Shown: positions 21,366 to 31,335 of the stretch, in pieces
Numbering within the stretch: position 1 is the first letter of the stretch
Layout: every line of letters begins with the position of its first letter
Assembly: GCF_009909145.1 (NCBI RefSeq)
Contig: NZ_JAAAPJ010000012.1
Span: 62,001 to 126,000 of the forward strand
Source of the DNA: Corallococcus silvisoli
GTDB lineage: Bacteria; Myxococcota; Myxococcia; Myxococcales; Myxococcaceae
Length of the DNA: 64,000 bases
Direction of reading: 5' to 3'
Translations under genes and position numbers: made by a program
Notes under the pieces: generated by a model
Database searches by the model: none
What the model was told of the DNA's origin: nothing
What the model saw: the letters and a program-made list of their open reading frames with translations, nothing else

Positions 21366-22496
21366 ATGCGCTGCGGATCCCACCGTTGGTCCATCTCAGG
21401 CCCCTTCCTGACCATCGAGCACGAGGTCCGCTCCATCGATGGGTGGCTGTCGAGGGGGGCGCTCCTGGCGGCCGTGGCGTTCCCGTTGATCTCTTGGGTG
21501 ACGGGCTTTCTCTCCGGCGACTGGCAGCTCTGGTTCCTGATGCTGGCTCTGGGCGTCGCGGCTGCTCACCATCTGGGTTCTCGGTGGAAGGTGTTGCTGA
21601 ACCTGGAGACACGCACCCTGTGGCGCCGCACCGGTTACAGGGAGCTGGGCGGGCAGACGCAGCCCCTGGAGCCCTTCACGTCGGTGGCACTCGTCATGCG
21701 CGGTCGGTCGCCCGCCACGGATGGCCCGCTCTTCGAGAAGGTCTATTCCGTGGCGCTGAAGTCGCCCACGACGGTCGTCGTCCTGTCCCACAGCGATGAT
21801 CGGGAGGAGGCCTTGGAGCTTGCGCAGGCTGTCTCACGGTTCCTCGGGCTGGGGCTGAGCGTGGAAGGGGGGCACAGCCGCGCCGTGACCGCGCGCCTGG
21901 AGGAGGCGCCGCTCACGGAGAAAGGCATCCCGGATCTGCCTTACGGCAGCGACATCCGCTTTACCCAGGGGGCTCGGGGCTTGACGGTGGAGCTGCCCCC
22001 GTGCGGATGGCAGCCCACCTACGCGGGGCAGGGCGCCTTCGCCGTGCTCATCGGCCTGGGTGGGCCCCTCTTCCTGGGGGTGCAGTTGCGGCGCGCGTTC
22101 GGCCCCCAATGGTTCTTCTCGACGGTGCCGTTGATTGCCACGGCCATCTTCGTCAGCTGCGGCGCCCTCATGCTGTGGCGCGTAGCCTGGGTGGCCACCA
22201 GCGGCTGTACCCTCAACGTGTCGTCTCGGGGCCTTGAGTTGACACACCACGGACCGTGGCGGAGGAGGAAGGTCCTGCGGCTCCCGGCCTCGCGCATCCA
22301 GGACATCGACCTGCGAGACGCAAGGACCGATGTCTCCCGACGAGGCCGGGGCATTGTCATTGATCACGACCAGGGAACCGAGCTTCTGGGGATGGATCTC
22401 TCCCAGGAGGAACTCGAGTGGACGGAGAAGGTGCTGCGCGGGGCTTTGGCGACCCGGAAGGTTCCGGTGCCTGCCCTTCGAACCGAGCCGAGTTAG
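21366..22496 (+). CDS. Membrane protein of unknown function, four hydrophobic segments
   Basis: 376 residues from the ATG at 21366. Two hydrophobic pairs are seen: GALLAAVAFPLISWVTGFLS with WLFLMLALGVAAA nearby, and AVLIGLGGPLFLGVQL with FFSTVPLIATAIFVSCGALML. Soluble parts between and after them have beta-strand character (VYSVALKSPTTVVVLSHSD; GLELTHHGPWRRRKVLRLP), a little like bacterial PH-type domains. An in-frame ATG at 21285 has a perfect GGAGG, but that block belongs to the duplicated iorB end and the codons between the two sites show weaker third-position GC. The family is not recognised. Confidence 0.65.
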   Translation: MRCGSHRWSISGPFLTIEHEVRSIDGWLSRGALLAAVAFPLISWVTGFLSGDWQLWFLMLALGVAAAHHLGSRWKVLLNLETRTLWRRTGYRELGGQTQPLEPFTSVALVMRGRSPATDGPLFEKVYSVALKSPTTVVVLSHSDDREEALELAQAVSRFLGLGLSVEGGHSRAVTARLEEAPLTEKGIPDLPYGSDIRFTQGARGLTVELPPCGWQPTYAGQGAFAVLIGLGGPLFLGVQLRRAFGPQWFFSTVPLIATAIFVSCGALMLWRVAWVATSGCTLNVSSRGLELTHHGPWRRRKVLRLPASRIQDIDLRDARTDVSRRGRGIVIDHDQGTELLGMDLSQEELEWTEKVLRGALATRKVPVPALRTEPS

Positions 22497-22578
22497 AGCA
22501 AGGACACCCCGGTCAATCCCAGTGCTCGCGTGAATCAAGCCCCCTGTCAGGGTGACGGAAACTATTGTCAATCACAGT

Positions 22579-22893
22579 TCATTTCGGGAGGAAGTCCATG
22601 TCTTTGGGCTGTCCGGGTTCAACCCACTGGGACTCGATACGGAGTCTACGGACCGAGCCCTGCGACCAGAGAAGGCCCTGCGTTCCCGCCTGGAGTCCGC
22701 CTAATCGCTCACTTGGGCGGCTCGCGTCCGGGCGAGACGAGAACTGGGACAACGCGCGGTCCGAACGCAACCTCACGGCGACAGGCTGTCCCCAGAAGAG
22801 CGCCTCCACTCCATAGAAGAAGCCATAGGTGAGCAGTCCTCCCACGAGGAGTCCTGTGACGAAGAACCAACCGCCTGAACGATGCCTGAGCAT
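22579..22893 (-). CDS. Small membrane protein of unknown function
   Basis: 104 residues from ATG 22893 with one hydrophobic segment (GWFFVTGLLVGGLLTYGFFYG) and a soluble C-terminal part ending KDMDFLPK. A GTG at 22959 is in frame and would overlap the end of the upstream TPR gene by 16 nt; neither start has a clear Shine-Dalgarno sequence. Base composition is lower in GC than most of the window. It probably forms a two-gene unit with the TPR protein. Confidence 0.55.
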   Translation of the reverse strand: MLRHRSGGWFFVTGLLVGGLLTYGFFYGVEALFWGQPVAVRLRSDRALSQFSSRPDASRPSERLGGLQAGTQGLLWSQGSVRRLRIESQWVEPGQPKDMDFLPK

Positions 22894-22943
22894 GTTCGGA
22901 AGCGTATCGGATCTCGGACGCACCGGTGCGGCACACCCGCGAT

Positions 22944-23624
22944 TCAGTAGATTCGACACCGCCTGGAGGGTGTTGAGATCAGGTCGTTGATCAGGCCGAG
23001 CGCACGCACTCGCTCAAACTCTGGCGCTTTGCGAAGTTCCGTCGGGTTCTGATAGCCCAAAGCCCAGGCAAACCGAATCAACGCGGCAGCCTCCGTGACG
23101 TTTCCTTCTGCCGCCCTGAGCGCGGCGAGGTTCAGCATGGGTCCCGCCATGTCGGGAGCACGGCGCAAGACCTGGCGCAGGAGCGCTTCCGCCTCCCCCT
23201 TCCGCCCGCTGGAAAGCCACACCTCCGCAATCGCGGCATCCACCAAATCAGTGTCCGCCCCTTTCTCTCGCGCGGCGCGCAGCGTGGTCTCAGCTGAACG
23301 AAACATCCGAGCCGAACTCTGTGCCAGCCCGAGCGCCAGCAGGATTTCAGCCATGCGCTTCTCCGATGCCTCTTTTCGCAGCGTCGAGAGTTCGGAAACC
23401 GCATCCGCGCCGCGATCGAGCTGAATCAGGATCCTTGCTTTGAGAAGCCGGCTGTCAAACGAACCGCGCACATCGGCCGGTGCCATGGACCAGCTCGCCA
23501 AGGCCGCTTCGTATTCGCAATTGTTGGCAAGATGCTCGGTCATCCAGAGCGATTGGCCACGCGCGCTCGTAGCGAACAGAAGAAGGCAGACGACTCCCAG
23601 GGTCGATGCATGCATGTGTTGCAT
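22944..23624 (-). CDS. Exported TPR-repeat protein
   Basis: 226 residues. The signal peptide MQHMHASTLGVVCLLLFATSARG is followed by helical repeats: NCEYEAALASWSMAP, SRLLKARILIQLDRG, ILLALGLAQSSARMFRSAETTL, and AEALLRQVLRRAPDMAGPMLNLAAL with the A/G/P spacing of TPRs. It should be periplasmic and act as a protein-binding scaffold; no partner is evident. The GC content is visibly lower than in the flanking operons, suggesting recent acquisition. The ATG at 23624 gives a complete signal peptide. Confidence 0.75.
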   Translation of the reverse strand: MQHMHASTLGVVCLLLFATSARGQSLWMTEHLANNCEYEAALASWSMAPADVRGSFDSRLLKARILIQLDRGADAVSELSTLRKEASEKRMAEILLALGLAQSSARMFRSAETTLRAAREKGADTDLVDAAIAEVWLSSGRKGEAEALLRQVLRRAPDMAGPMLNLAALRAAEGNVTEAAALIRFAWALGYQNPTELRKAPEFERVRALGLINDLISTPSRRCRIY

Positions 23625-23892
23625 GAGAGTAGGCCTGTTGGCCTTGCCGTGCCGAGGTCGTCGAACCAGGCCATGCACGGGCGTTTGACTATCTCTTCGC
23701 ATCTGGCTGCGCGCTCCATCGTTGCCTTCCGAGCATTGTCCCCGACCGGCTGGTGATGAGCATAGCCGTACGCCATCGGAGAACGCTCGCATCGCCCAGT
23801 CGGAGCGCGAGCATGAGGTCCTTGGCGGGTCCTTCGTCCCTCCCCGCAGGGCCGTCACGCGTCCACTGGCCTGGGTCCACTGCGCGCGCGGG
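23625..23892. other. Intergenic region upstream of the thiamin leader
   Basis: It separates the minus-strand TPR gene from the plus-strand thiC leader. No gene-like frame with a ribosome-binding site was found. Composition remains lower in GC for the first 150 bp. Confidence 0.35.
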
Positions 23893-23921
23893 TTGAAGCC
23901 CGCTCCCCCCTGCGCTACACC
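23893..23921 (+). promoter_or_regulatory. Putative vegetative promoter of thiC
   Basis: TTGAAG (23893-23898), a 17-nt spacer and TACACC (23916-23921) resemble a -35/-10 pair. The predicted transcript would begin about 4 nt before the first stem of the TPP riboswitch, which is the geometry expected. The -10 match is weak. Confidence 0.4.
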
Positions 23922-23931
23922 GCTCCCCATT

Positions 23932-24024
23932 CGCTAGGGGCGCCTCCGGAAGGGGGCTGAGACGGACGCGTGGCCGCGCCCGACCCTTTGAACCTGAACC
24001 GGTTAGTACCGGCGGAGGGAAGCG
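23932..24024 (+). promoter_or_regulatory. TPP riboswitch (THI element) controlling thiC
   Basis: The conserved THI-box blocks are present in order: AGGGG, GGGGGCTGAGA, then ACCCTTTGAACCTGA, a GGTTAGTACC stem segment, and GGCGGAGGGAAGCG. CGCT at 23932-23935 can pair with AGCG at 24021-24024 as P1. Thiamin pyrophosphate binding represses expression of thiamin genes. Fifty-six nt separate it from the thiC ATG, including the Shine-Dalgarno GAGGAG, so control of translation initiation or premature termination are both possible. Confidence 0.95.
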
Positions 24025-24080
24025 GTGTGGGTGCTCCTGGCCCGTCCCGACTCCCGTCCGTTCTCACGAGGAGTCGTCCG

Positions 24081-25952
<1,872 letters not shown>

Positions 25953-26084
25953 AGCCAGCCGGCGGGCGGGGGCCTCCTGGCGCGGCCCCTGTCCACTGGA
26001 TGACAGCCCCCGACACGGCGTGCCATGGTGCGTGCCATCGGGGCGCGCCCTGTCGCGCTCCCTTTGACTCCCGGAAGGGCTCTC

Positions 26085-26495
26085 ATGGACATGGACCCCC
26101 AGCAGCGCGAGGATCAGCAGTTCGGCTCGTTCATCACGGGCTCGCCCACGGCGAGTTCGGATGAACGGATGATGGGGATGATGGCCCACCTGGGCGCCAT
26201 CGCCGGCCTCGTGGTGGGCGCGGGCTTCCTGGGCTGGGCGGTGCCGCTCTTCCTGATGCTGACCAAGGGCAAGGAGTCCTCCTTCGTCCGCGGCAACGCG
26301 GTGGAGTCGCTCAACTTCCAGATCACCTCGCTGATCGCGATGGTCGTCTCTGGCATCCTGATGTGCGTGGGCGTGGGCCTCATCCTGATGCCGCTCGTCG
26401 CGGTGACGTCGCTGGTGTTCAGCATCATCGGCGGCATCAAGGCGAACGAGGGCCAGATCTACCGCTACCCCGTCAACCTCCGGCTGGTGAAGTAG
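26085..26495 (+). CDS. DUF4870 family membrane protein
   Basis: 136 residues. After a charged N-terminus come hydrophobic segments GAIAGLVVGAGFLGWAVPLFLM, FQITSLIAMVVSGILMCVGVGLI and LMPLVAVTSLVFSIIGGIKA, with the typical SSFVRGNAVESLNFQ between the first two and GQIYRYPVNLRLVK at the end. This is the DUF4870 (Tic20-like) pattern. Function in bacteria is unknown. GGAAGGG precedes the ATG at 26085; ATG 26091 is an alternative. It converges on moaA with a 3-nt gap. Confidence 0.9.
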   Translation: MDMDPQQREDQQFGSFITGSPTASSDERMMGMMAHLGAIAGLVVGAGFLGWAVPLFLMLTKGKESSFVRGNAVESLNFQITSLIAMVVSGILMCVGVGLILMPLVAVTSLVFSIIGGIKANEGQIYRYPVNLRLVK

Positions 26496-26498
26496 TCC

Positions 26499-27503
26499 TC
26501 AGCCGCCAATGCCCATCATGGGCAGGAGCGTGGCGCCGTTTCCGGCCTCCGTGAAACGGTGCCCCTCCGGCTTGTCCCCCAGCGCGCGGCGCACGGCCAG
26601 GGCCAGCTCCGCGTCGGTGGCCCCGCCCCGGATGAGCTGGTGCAACGGCGCCTGCGCCCTGCCTCCCAGGCAGCTGCGCAGGTCTCCATTGGACGCCACC
26701 CGCACCCGGTTGCACCCGCCGCAGAAGTTCTGCGTCAGCGGGGAGATGAAGCCCACCCGCCCGCTGTCCGTGCGCCAGTAGCGCGCGGGCCCGGAGGTCG
26801 GCGAGGCGGCGCTCTCCGGCGGCTCCTCTGTCAGCACCCATCCGGTGGCCGCCAGGCGCTCCAGCAGCTCCGCGGTGGGGACGGGCGTGCCCTGGCCAAA
26901 GGGCATCAGCTCGATGAAGCGCGGGGTGATGCCGCGCGCGTGCGCGAAGGACACCAGCGCGGGCACCTCCGCGTCGTTGATGCCGCGGAGCACCACGACG
27001 TTGAGCTTCAGCGACTGGAAGCCCGCGCCCGCCGCCGCGTCGATGCCGCGCAGCACCGCAGCGAAGTCGCCCTGCTTGGAGATGCGGCGGAAGGTCTCCG
27101 GGGAGAGCGTGTCCAGGCTCAGGTTGAGCTGGGTGACGCCCGCCTCGCGCAGCGGCACGGCCAGGGGCTCCAGGCGGCTGGCGTTGGTGGTGATGGCCAG
27201 GTGCTCCACGCCGTGAACGGCGCCCAGCTTCCGGGCGATGTCGAGGATGTCCGGCCGGGCGAGCGGCTCGCCCCCCGTCAGGCGCACGCGGCGGATGCCC
27301 ATGCGCGCGAAGACGGAGACGATGCGCTCGAACTCCCCCGCGTCCAGCAGGTCCTTCTTGCCGCCCCATGAGGCCGGCGAGCAGTAGGAGCAGCGGAAGT
27401 TGCAACGGTCCGTGATGCTCAGCCGCAGGTAGGTCATGCGCCGCCCCTGCGCGTCAGCGAGCGGCGGAGCGAGCGGATCAGGAGCAGGCAGGGGGGCGGT
27501 CAT
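26499..27503 (-). CDS. moaA: GTP 3',8-cyclase MoaA (molybdenum cofactor biosynthesis)
   Basis: 334 residues. The N-terminal radical SAM cluster is CNFRCSYC (CxxxCxxC), followed by TGGEPL. The C-terminal cluster binding the substrate is CGGCNRVRVASNGDLRSCL. The final residues are GIGG, matching the C-terminal double glycine needed for MoaA activity. It makes the first Moco intermediate from GTP. The ATG at 27503 has GGAAGG 7 nt upstream; in-frame starts at 27524 and 27533 lack one. moeA is encoded at the end of this window and a molybdenum hydroxylase 6 kb away. Confidence 0.95.
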   Translation of the reverse strand: MTAPLPAPDPLAPPLADAQGRRMTYLRLSITDRCNFRCSYCSPASWGGKKDLLDAGEFERIVSVFARMGIRRVRLTGGEPLARPDILDIARKLGAVHGVEHLAITTNASRLEPLAVPLREAGVTQLNLSLDTLSPETFRRISKQGDFAAVLRGIDAAAGAGFQSLKLNVVVLRGINDAEVPALVSFAHARGITPRFIELMPFGQGTPVPTAELLERLAATGWVLTEEPPESAASPTSGPARYWRTDSGRVGFISPLTQNFCGGCNRVRVASNGDLRSCLGGRAQAPLHQLIRGGATDAELALAVRRALGDKPEGHRFTEAGNGATLLPMMGIGG

Positions 27504-27569
27504 GACGGAGCCTTCCGCCTTCATGGATAACAACCCGCGTGGGAGCGCACATCGCTCCCCGGCCGGGGC

Positions 27570-28811
27570 TCAGCCCTCGGTGCCCGACGCTGAACGGATG
27601 GCGACCGGCGGCGCGCCGTGGGGCGCGGATGCGCTGGCGGTCGTGCCCACGGGCGGCGAGTCCGTCTCGTCGTCCAATTCGGTCAGCCGGGCCAGCTCGG
27701 ATTCGGCCTCGGCGGCGTCGGCGGCGGCCTGCATGGGGTTGAGCTTCTTCTCGGCCATCTCCTTCTTGATGCGGATCAGGCCCTCCTCGCCGATGTCCAG
27801 GAACGCCTTCACCACGTCCGGATCGAACTGGGTGTTGGCGCAGCGTTTGATCTCCTGGATGGCGTTCGCGAACGTCGTGCCCTTGCGGTACGGCCGGTCG
27901 CTCGTCATCGCGTCCAGCGTGTCCGCCACCGCGAAGATGCGCGCGCCGATGTGGATCTCATTGCGCTGGAGGTTGCGGGGGTAGCCCGCGCCGTCGAACC
28001 GCTCCTGGTGCGACAGGACGATGTCCGCCGGCGTGGAGAGGAAGGGGATGTTCTGGATCATCTGGAAGCCGATCTCCGGATGACGCCGCATCTCCAGCCA
28101 CTCGTCGGGGGTGAGCTTGCCGGGCTTGAGCAGCACCGCGTCCGGCACGCCAATCTTCCCGATGTCGTGCAGGAGCGCCCCGCGGCCAATCTCCTCCATC
28201 TCCTTGCCGCGGATGCCCATCCGGCTGGCGATGGCGCTCGTGTAGCTGACCACGCGCTGCGAGTGGTCGCTCGTCTCGTGCTCGCGCGCGTCCAGGGCCG
28301 CCACCAGCGCCAGCAGCGTGTTCTGGTACGTGTTGGCGATGTTGTGCAGCGCGCTGCGCAGCTCGGCGGTGCGGTCGCGCACCTTGCCCTCGAGCTTCTT
28401 CTGGTAGCGCTTGCGCGCCATCTCGATGCGCCGCTTGGCGAGCGCGCGCTCGATGGCGCGGATCAGGTCGGTGAGCTTGGGTGGCTTGAGCAGATAGTCC
28501 ACCGCGCCCCGGCGCAGACAGTCCACGGCGGACTCGGTGTCGCCGTAGCCGGTGAGCATGATGACCGACGTGTCCGGCAGCCGCTCCCGCAGGTTCTCCA
28601 GGAGCCACAACCCGTCGCGGCCCGGCATCTTCATGTCGCTGATGACGAGCGGCGTCTCTTCTTCACCCGCGATGTCGAGCGCCATCTCGGCGCCATTGGC
28701 GGCGACGCAGTTGTAGCCCTCCTCGCGGAGGAGCACGGAGATGACGTCGCGAACGGAATCGTCGTCGTCGACGATCAGGATTCTGGGCGGGGCGGGGGGG
28801 ATGGCTTCCAC
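27570..28811 (-). CDS. Response regulator with HD-GYP domain (putative cyclic-di-GMP phosphodiesterase)
   Basis: 413 residues. The receiver domain has ILIVDDDDSVR, phospho-acceptor Asp in VISDMKMPG, and Lys in LLKPPKL. A coiled-coil linker (RIEMARKRYQKKLEGKVRDRTAELRSALHNI) leads into an HD-GYP domain with LLHDIGKIGVPD and HQERFDGAGYP, both motifs complete. Such proteins hydrolyse cyclic di-GMP to GMP. The C-terminal 60 residues are Ala/Glu-rich and disordered. The start is uncertain: GTG 28811 is the only plausible codon before the receiver and has no good Shine-Dalgarno sequence. No kinase is adjacent, so it is an orphan regulator. Confidence 0.9.
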   Translation of the reverse strand: MEAIPPAPPRILIVDDDDSVRDVISVLLREEGYNCVAANGAEMALDIAGEEETPLVISDMKMPGRDGLWLLENLRERLPDTSVIMLTGYGDTESAVDCLRRGAVDYLLKPPKLTDLIRAIERALAKRRIEMARKRYQKKLEGKVRDRTAELRSALHNIANTYQNTLLALVAALDAREHETSDHSQRVVSYTSAIASRMGIRGKEMEEIGRGALLHDIGKIGVPDAVLLKPGKLTPDEWLEMRRHPEIGFQMIQNIPFLSTPADIVLSHQERFDGAGYPRNLQRNEIHIGARIFAVADTLDAMTSDRPYRKGTTFANAIQEIKRCANTQFDPDVVKAFLDIGEEGLIRIKKEMAEKKLNPMQAAADAAEAESELARLTELDDETDSPPVGTTASASAPHGAPPVAIRSASGTEG

Positions 28812-28981
28812 GGCGGAAGATTCTAGAGGTTTCCAGGGATTAAAGGCGAACGAGTGCGAGAAATCATCACCCCCTCGCCTCCCTGCCATCCAGGGTGGGG
28901 TGCGAGCCCTGGCTTCCAGGAAAACTTCTCCCGTTCTGTCCGCATTCCCCACCGTCGGAGGTAGGGCGGGTGGGCGGCGCT

Positions 28982-30097
28982 TCAGCCGTGCGCAATTGTC
29001 CCGCGGTCGTAGCGGAACGGGGCGAGGTCCACGGAGGGCTTCTCTCCCAACACGGCCTGTGCGAGCAGCTTCGCGGTGATGGGGGCGAGGAGGATGCCAT
29101 TGCGGAAGTGGCCCGTGGCCAGGAAGAGGCCGGGCATGGGGCCCTCGCCGATGTACGGCAGCGCGTCCTGGGTCCACGGCCGGAAGCCGGCCCACGTCTC
29201 CGTCACCGGTGCGCTCCCCAGGTCGGGGCACAGCTCCAGCGCCATGTCGAGGATCCGCGCGAGCCCCGCCGCCGTGACCTGCTTGTCGAAGCCCACGTGC
29301 TCCATGGTGCTGCCCGCGATGATCCGCCCGTCCGCGCGCGGCACCAGGTAACCCTTGGCGGAGGTGACGACACGCTCCAGCAGGGGCAGGCGCGTCTGCA
29401 ACTGCACCATCTGTCCGCGCGCCGGGCGCACCGCCTGCGCCGACACGCCCGCGCCCTGGACCAGGGACGACCACGAGCCCGCCGCCAGGACCACCGCGTC
29501 GGCGCGCAGCACCTCTCCGTCCAGGTCCACGCCCACGGCGCGGCCTTGCTCGTGCACCACGCCGCGCACGTATCCACTCTTGAACACCGCGCCCACGCGC
29601 GCGGCGGCCATGGTGAGCGCGCGCACGAGCAGCCGGTTGTCGACCTGATGATCATCCGGGAAGTGCGCGGCGCCCTGGGCCCGCGGTGTCAGGTGGGGCT
29701 CCAACTCGCGCGCGGCCTTGCCGTCCAGCAGCTCCGCGCGCAGCCCCAAGGCGTGCTGCCAGGCCACGGTGGACTCCACGTGGTGGAGATCCGCTTCGTC
29801 GAATGCGACGCGCAGGAGGCCGCAGGGCCGGTAGGCGATGTCCACGCCGGACAGCTCACGCAGCTCGGAGGCGAAGGCGCCATAGAGGGCGCGGCTTCGC
29901 AGGCACAGCTCGAAGAAGGGGCCGGGGCCGTCGGACTCCCACTGCGGGGCGAGGATTCCGCCCGCGGCGCTGGAGGCTTCGGCGCCGGGGATGGAGCGCT
30001 CCAGCACGGTCACGCGCGCACCGGCCTGCCGCAACCGCAGCGCGATGCCGCAGCCCATCACGCCACCGCCCACCACGAGAACGTCGGAGGTCGCCAT
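28982..30097 (-). CDS. thiO: Glycine oxidase ThiO (FAD-dependent)
   Basis: 371 residues of the DAAO/glycine oxidase family. The FAD-binding Rossmann motif is VLVVGGGVMGCGIALRLRQAG, with VLER as the acidic end of the second strand. Other family marks are SSAAGGILAPQ, RPARGQMVQL, GYLVPRADGRIIAGSTME, TWAGFRPWTQDALPYIG and the C-terminal ATGHFRNGILLAP. ThiO supplies iminoglycine for the thiazole part of thiamin. The ATG at 30097 opens directly into the Rossmann fold; a longer frame begins at 30139. It diverges from the his leader. Confidence 0.88.
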   Translation of the reverse strand: MATSDVLVVGGGVMGCGIALRLRQAGARVTVLERSIPGAEASSAAGGILAPQWESDGPGPFFELCLRSRALYGAFASELRELSGVDIAYRPCGLLRVAFDEADLHHVESTVAWQHALGLRAELLDGKAARELEPHLTPRAQGAAHFPDDHQVDNRLLVRALTMAAARVGAVFKSGYVRGVVHEQGRAVGVDLDGEVLRADAVVLAAGSWSSLVQGAGVSAQAVRPARGQMVQLQTRLPLLERVVTSAKGYLVPRADGRIIAGSTMEHVGFDKQVTAAGLARILDMALELCPDLGSAPVTETWAGFRPWTQDALPYIGEGPMPGLFLATGHFRNGILLAPITAKLLAQAVLGEKPSVDLAPFRYDRGTIAHG

Positions 30098-30162
30098 GCG
30101 CCGCTTGTGCTCAAGCATGCGCGGGTTTGCAAGCCTCAAGACAGGGTGCGACTGGGGGTGAC

Positions 30163-30191
30163 TTGACGCCGGGGGGGCCTGTCGTTAACCC
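30163..30191 (+). promoter_or_regulatory. Putative promoter of the his operon
   Basis: TTGACG (30163-30168), 17 nt, then TAACCC (30186-30191). The -35 is near consensus and the -10 is weak. The predicted start point lies at or 1 nt before the hisL GTG, so the leader peptide might be translated from a leaderless mRNA. Confidence 0.35.
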
Positions 30192-30198
30192 TAGGGTC

Positions 30199-30291
30199 GT
30201 GCGTTCCTCCTGTCTGCATCACCACCATGCGCATCATCGGCCGGCCCATGACGGGACCGATCGCCGCGCGCATGCCTGGGTGACGCACTAG
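30199..30291 (+). CDS. hisL: his operon leader peptide (HisL-like)
   Basis: A 30-residue frame from GTG 30199 to TAG 30291 encodes VRSSCLHHHHAHHRPAHDG at its start and contains nine His codons, six of them within seven codons. It is followed by a strong intrinsic terminator 37 nt later and then hisG. This is the arrangement of ribosome-mediated attenuation: with low charged tRNA-His the ribosome stalls in the His run and the downstream RNA can avoid the terminator fold. GACGGG at 30250-30255 can pair with CCCGTC in the terminator 5' arm as an antiterminator. Only AGGG precedes the GTG. Confidence 0.8.
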   Translation: MRSSCLHHHHAHHRPAHDGTDRRAHAWVTH

Positions 30292-30327
30292 AACGCACCC
30301 ACTTCCGGCAGATGCCCGCAGTGACCG

Positions 30328-30358
30328 AAGGCCCGTCCCCCCAGGACGGGCCTTTTTT
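30328..30358 (+). terminator. his attenuator (intrinsic terminator)
   Basis: Perfect 10-bp stem AGGCCCGTCC / GGACGGGCCT with a 5-nt loop and a following run of six T (30353-30358), ending 33 nt before hisG. A competing 6-bp pairing with GACGGG inside hisL, and a TGGGTG/CACCCA hairpin spanning the hisL stop (30277-30301), give the alternative folds expected of an attenuator. Confidence 0.92.
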
Positions 30359-30391
30359 CGTTTCCGCCACCGCAGTCCCTCGAGCCCCCCC

Positions 30392-31249
30392 ATGTTGAAG
30401 ATTGCCCTGCCGAACAAAGGACGTCTGTCCGAGGAAGTGCGCGAACTGTTCAACGACGCGGGCCTGGAGGTGCGCGCGCGCGGCGAGCGGGCACTGACCG
30501 CGTCGCTGGGCGGCGAGTTCGAGGCCATCTTCGTCCGCGCCCAGGACATCCCGGAGTTCGTCGCGGATGGCGCGGCGCAGGCCGGCGTCACCGGGTGGGA
30601 CCTGGTGAGCGAGGCGGGGCGCGAGCTGGAGTCGTTGATGGACCTGGAGTTCGGCCGCTGCCGGTTGGTGGTGGCGGCGCGCGACGACAGCCGCATCGTC
30701 CGCGCGGAGGACGTGAAGGACGGGGTGCGGGTGGCCTCCTGCTTCCCGCGGCTGACGCAGGCCTACTTCCAGCAGCGCGGGCAGCGGGTGACGGTGGTGC
30801 CGGTGAGCGGCGCGGCGGAGATCGCCCCGCACCTGGGCATCGCGGACATCGTGGTGGACCTCACCTCCACGGGGTCGACGTTGAAGATGAACGGCCTGCG
30901 CGAGGTGGCCACCGTCCTGGAGTCCAGCGCCCGGCTGGTGGCGTGCCCGCGCAATGGCGAGGTGGCGCGGCGCGCGCTGGAGGAGCTGACGCAGGCGCTG
31001 GGGTCGGTGCTCGCGGCGCGGGGGCGGCGCTACCTCATGGCCAACGTTCCGAAGACCTCGCTGGAGCAGGTGCGCGAGGTGCTGCCGGGCCTCAACGGAC
31101 CGACGGTGGTGGATGTGATGGATGGAGGCAACTTCGTCGCGGTGCACGCCGTGGTCTCGTCCCGGACCATCTACCGCACGGTCAATGCCCTGAAGGCCCT
31201 GGGCGGCCAGGGCATCCTCGTCACGCGCATCGAGAGGCTGATGGCATGA
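30392..31249 (+). CDS. hisG: ATP phosphoribosyltransferase HisG (long form)
   Basis: 285 residues, the length of the HisZ-independent long form with a C-terminal regulatory domain. It condenses ATP and PRPP, the first and feedback-inhibited step of histidine synthesis. Family blocks are LKIALPNKGRLSEE, GVTGWDLVSE, the PRPP loop DLTSTGSTLKMNGLREV, and the C-terminal ACT-like domain (ANVPKTSLEQVREVLPGLNGPTV, with VHAVVSSRTIYRTVNALKALG). The stop overlaps the ATG of the first microORF (ATGA). Expression should be controlled by the upstream attenuator. Confidence 0.97.
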   Translation: MLKIALPNKGRLSEEVRELFNDAGLEVRARGERALTASLGGEFEAIFVRAQDIPEFVADGAAQAGVTGWDLVSEAGRELESLMDLEFGRCRLVVAARDDSRIVRAEDVKDGVRVASCFPRLTQAYFQQRGQRVTVVPVSGAAEIAPHLGIADIVVDLTSTGSTLKMNGLREVATVLESSARLVACPRNGEVARRALEELTQALGSVLAARGRRYLMANVPKTSLEQVREVLPGLNGPTVVDVMDGGNFVAVHAVVSSRTIYRTVNALKALGGQGILVTRIERLMA

Positions 31250-31335
31250 GCGCCCCCGTCCTCGAGTCCAGGGTGCCCCCACCGAAGACCGTCCGGAGCT
31301 TCCTCGCCACGTTCACCGAGAGGAGCGCGGCATGA
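31246..31335 (+). CDS. MicroORF 1 of the hisG-hisD array (diverged, Cys-less)
   Basis: 29 codons starting MSAPVLESRVPPPK and continuing TVRSFLATFTERSAA. The RSFLxT core aligns with units 2-4, but all three Cys are absent. Its first ~30 nt almost match the first ~30 nt of hisD (hisD starts MSAPVLKFQ), so this copy looks chimeric: hisD-like head plus array-type tail. It overlaps the hisG stop by ATGA and hands over to unit 2 by ATGA, so translation would proceed by coupling. Confidence 0.6.
   Translation: MSAPVLESRVPPPKTVRSFLATFTERSAA

Noticed and set aside
28812..28981. Upstream extension of the HD-GYP regulator to an ATG around 28895
   Set aside because: The added residues are not receiver-like and no ribosome-binding site was found; the start is left at GTG 28811 with stated doubt.
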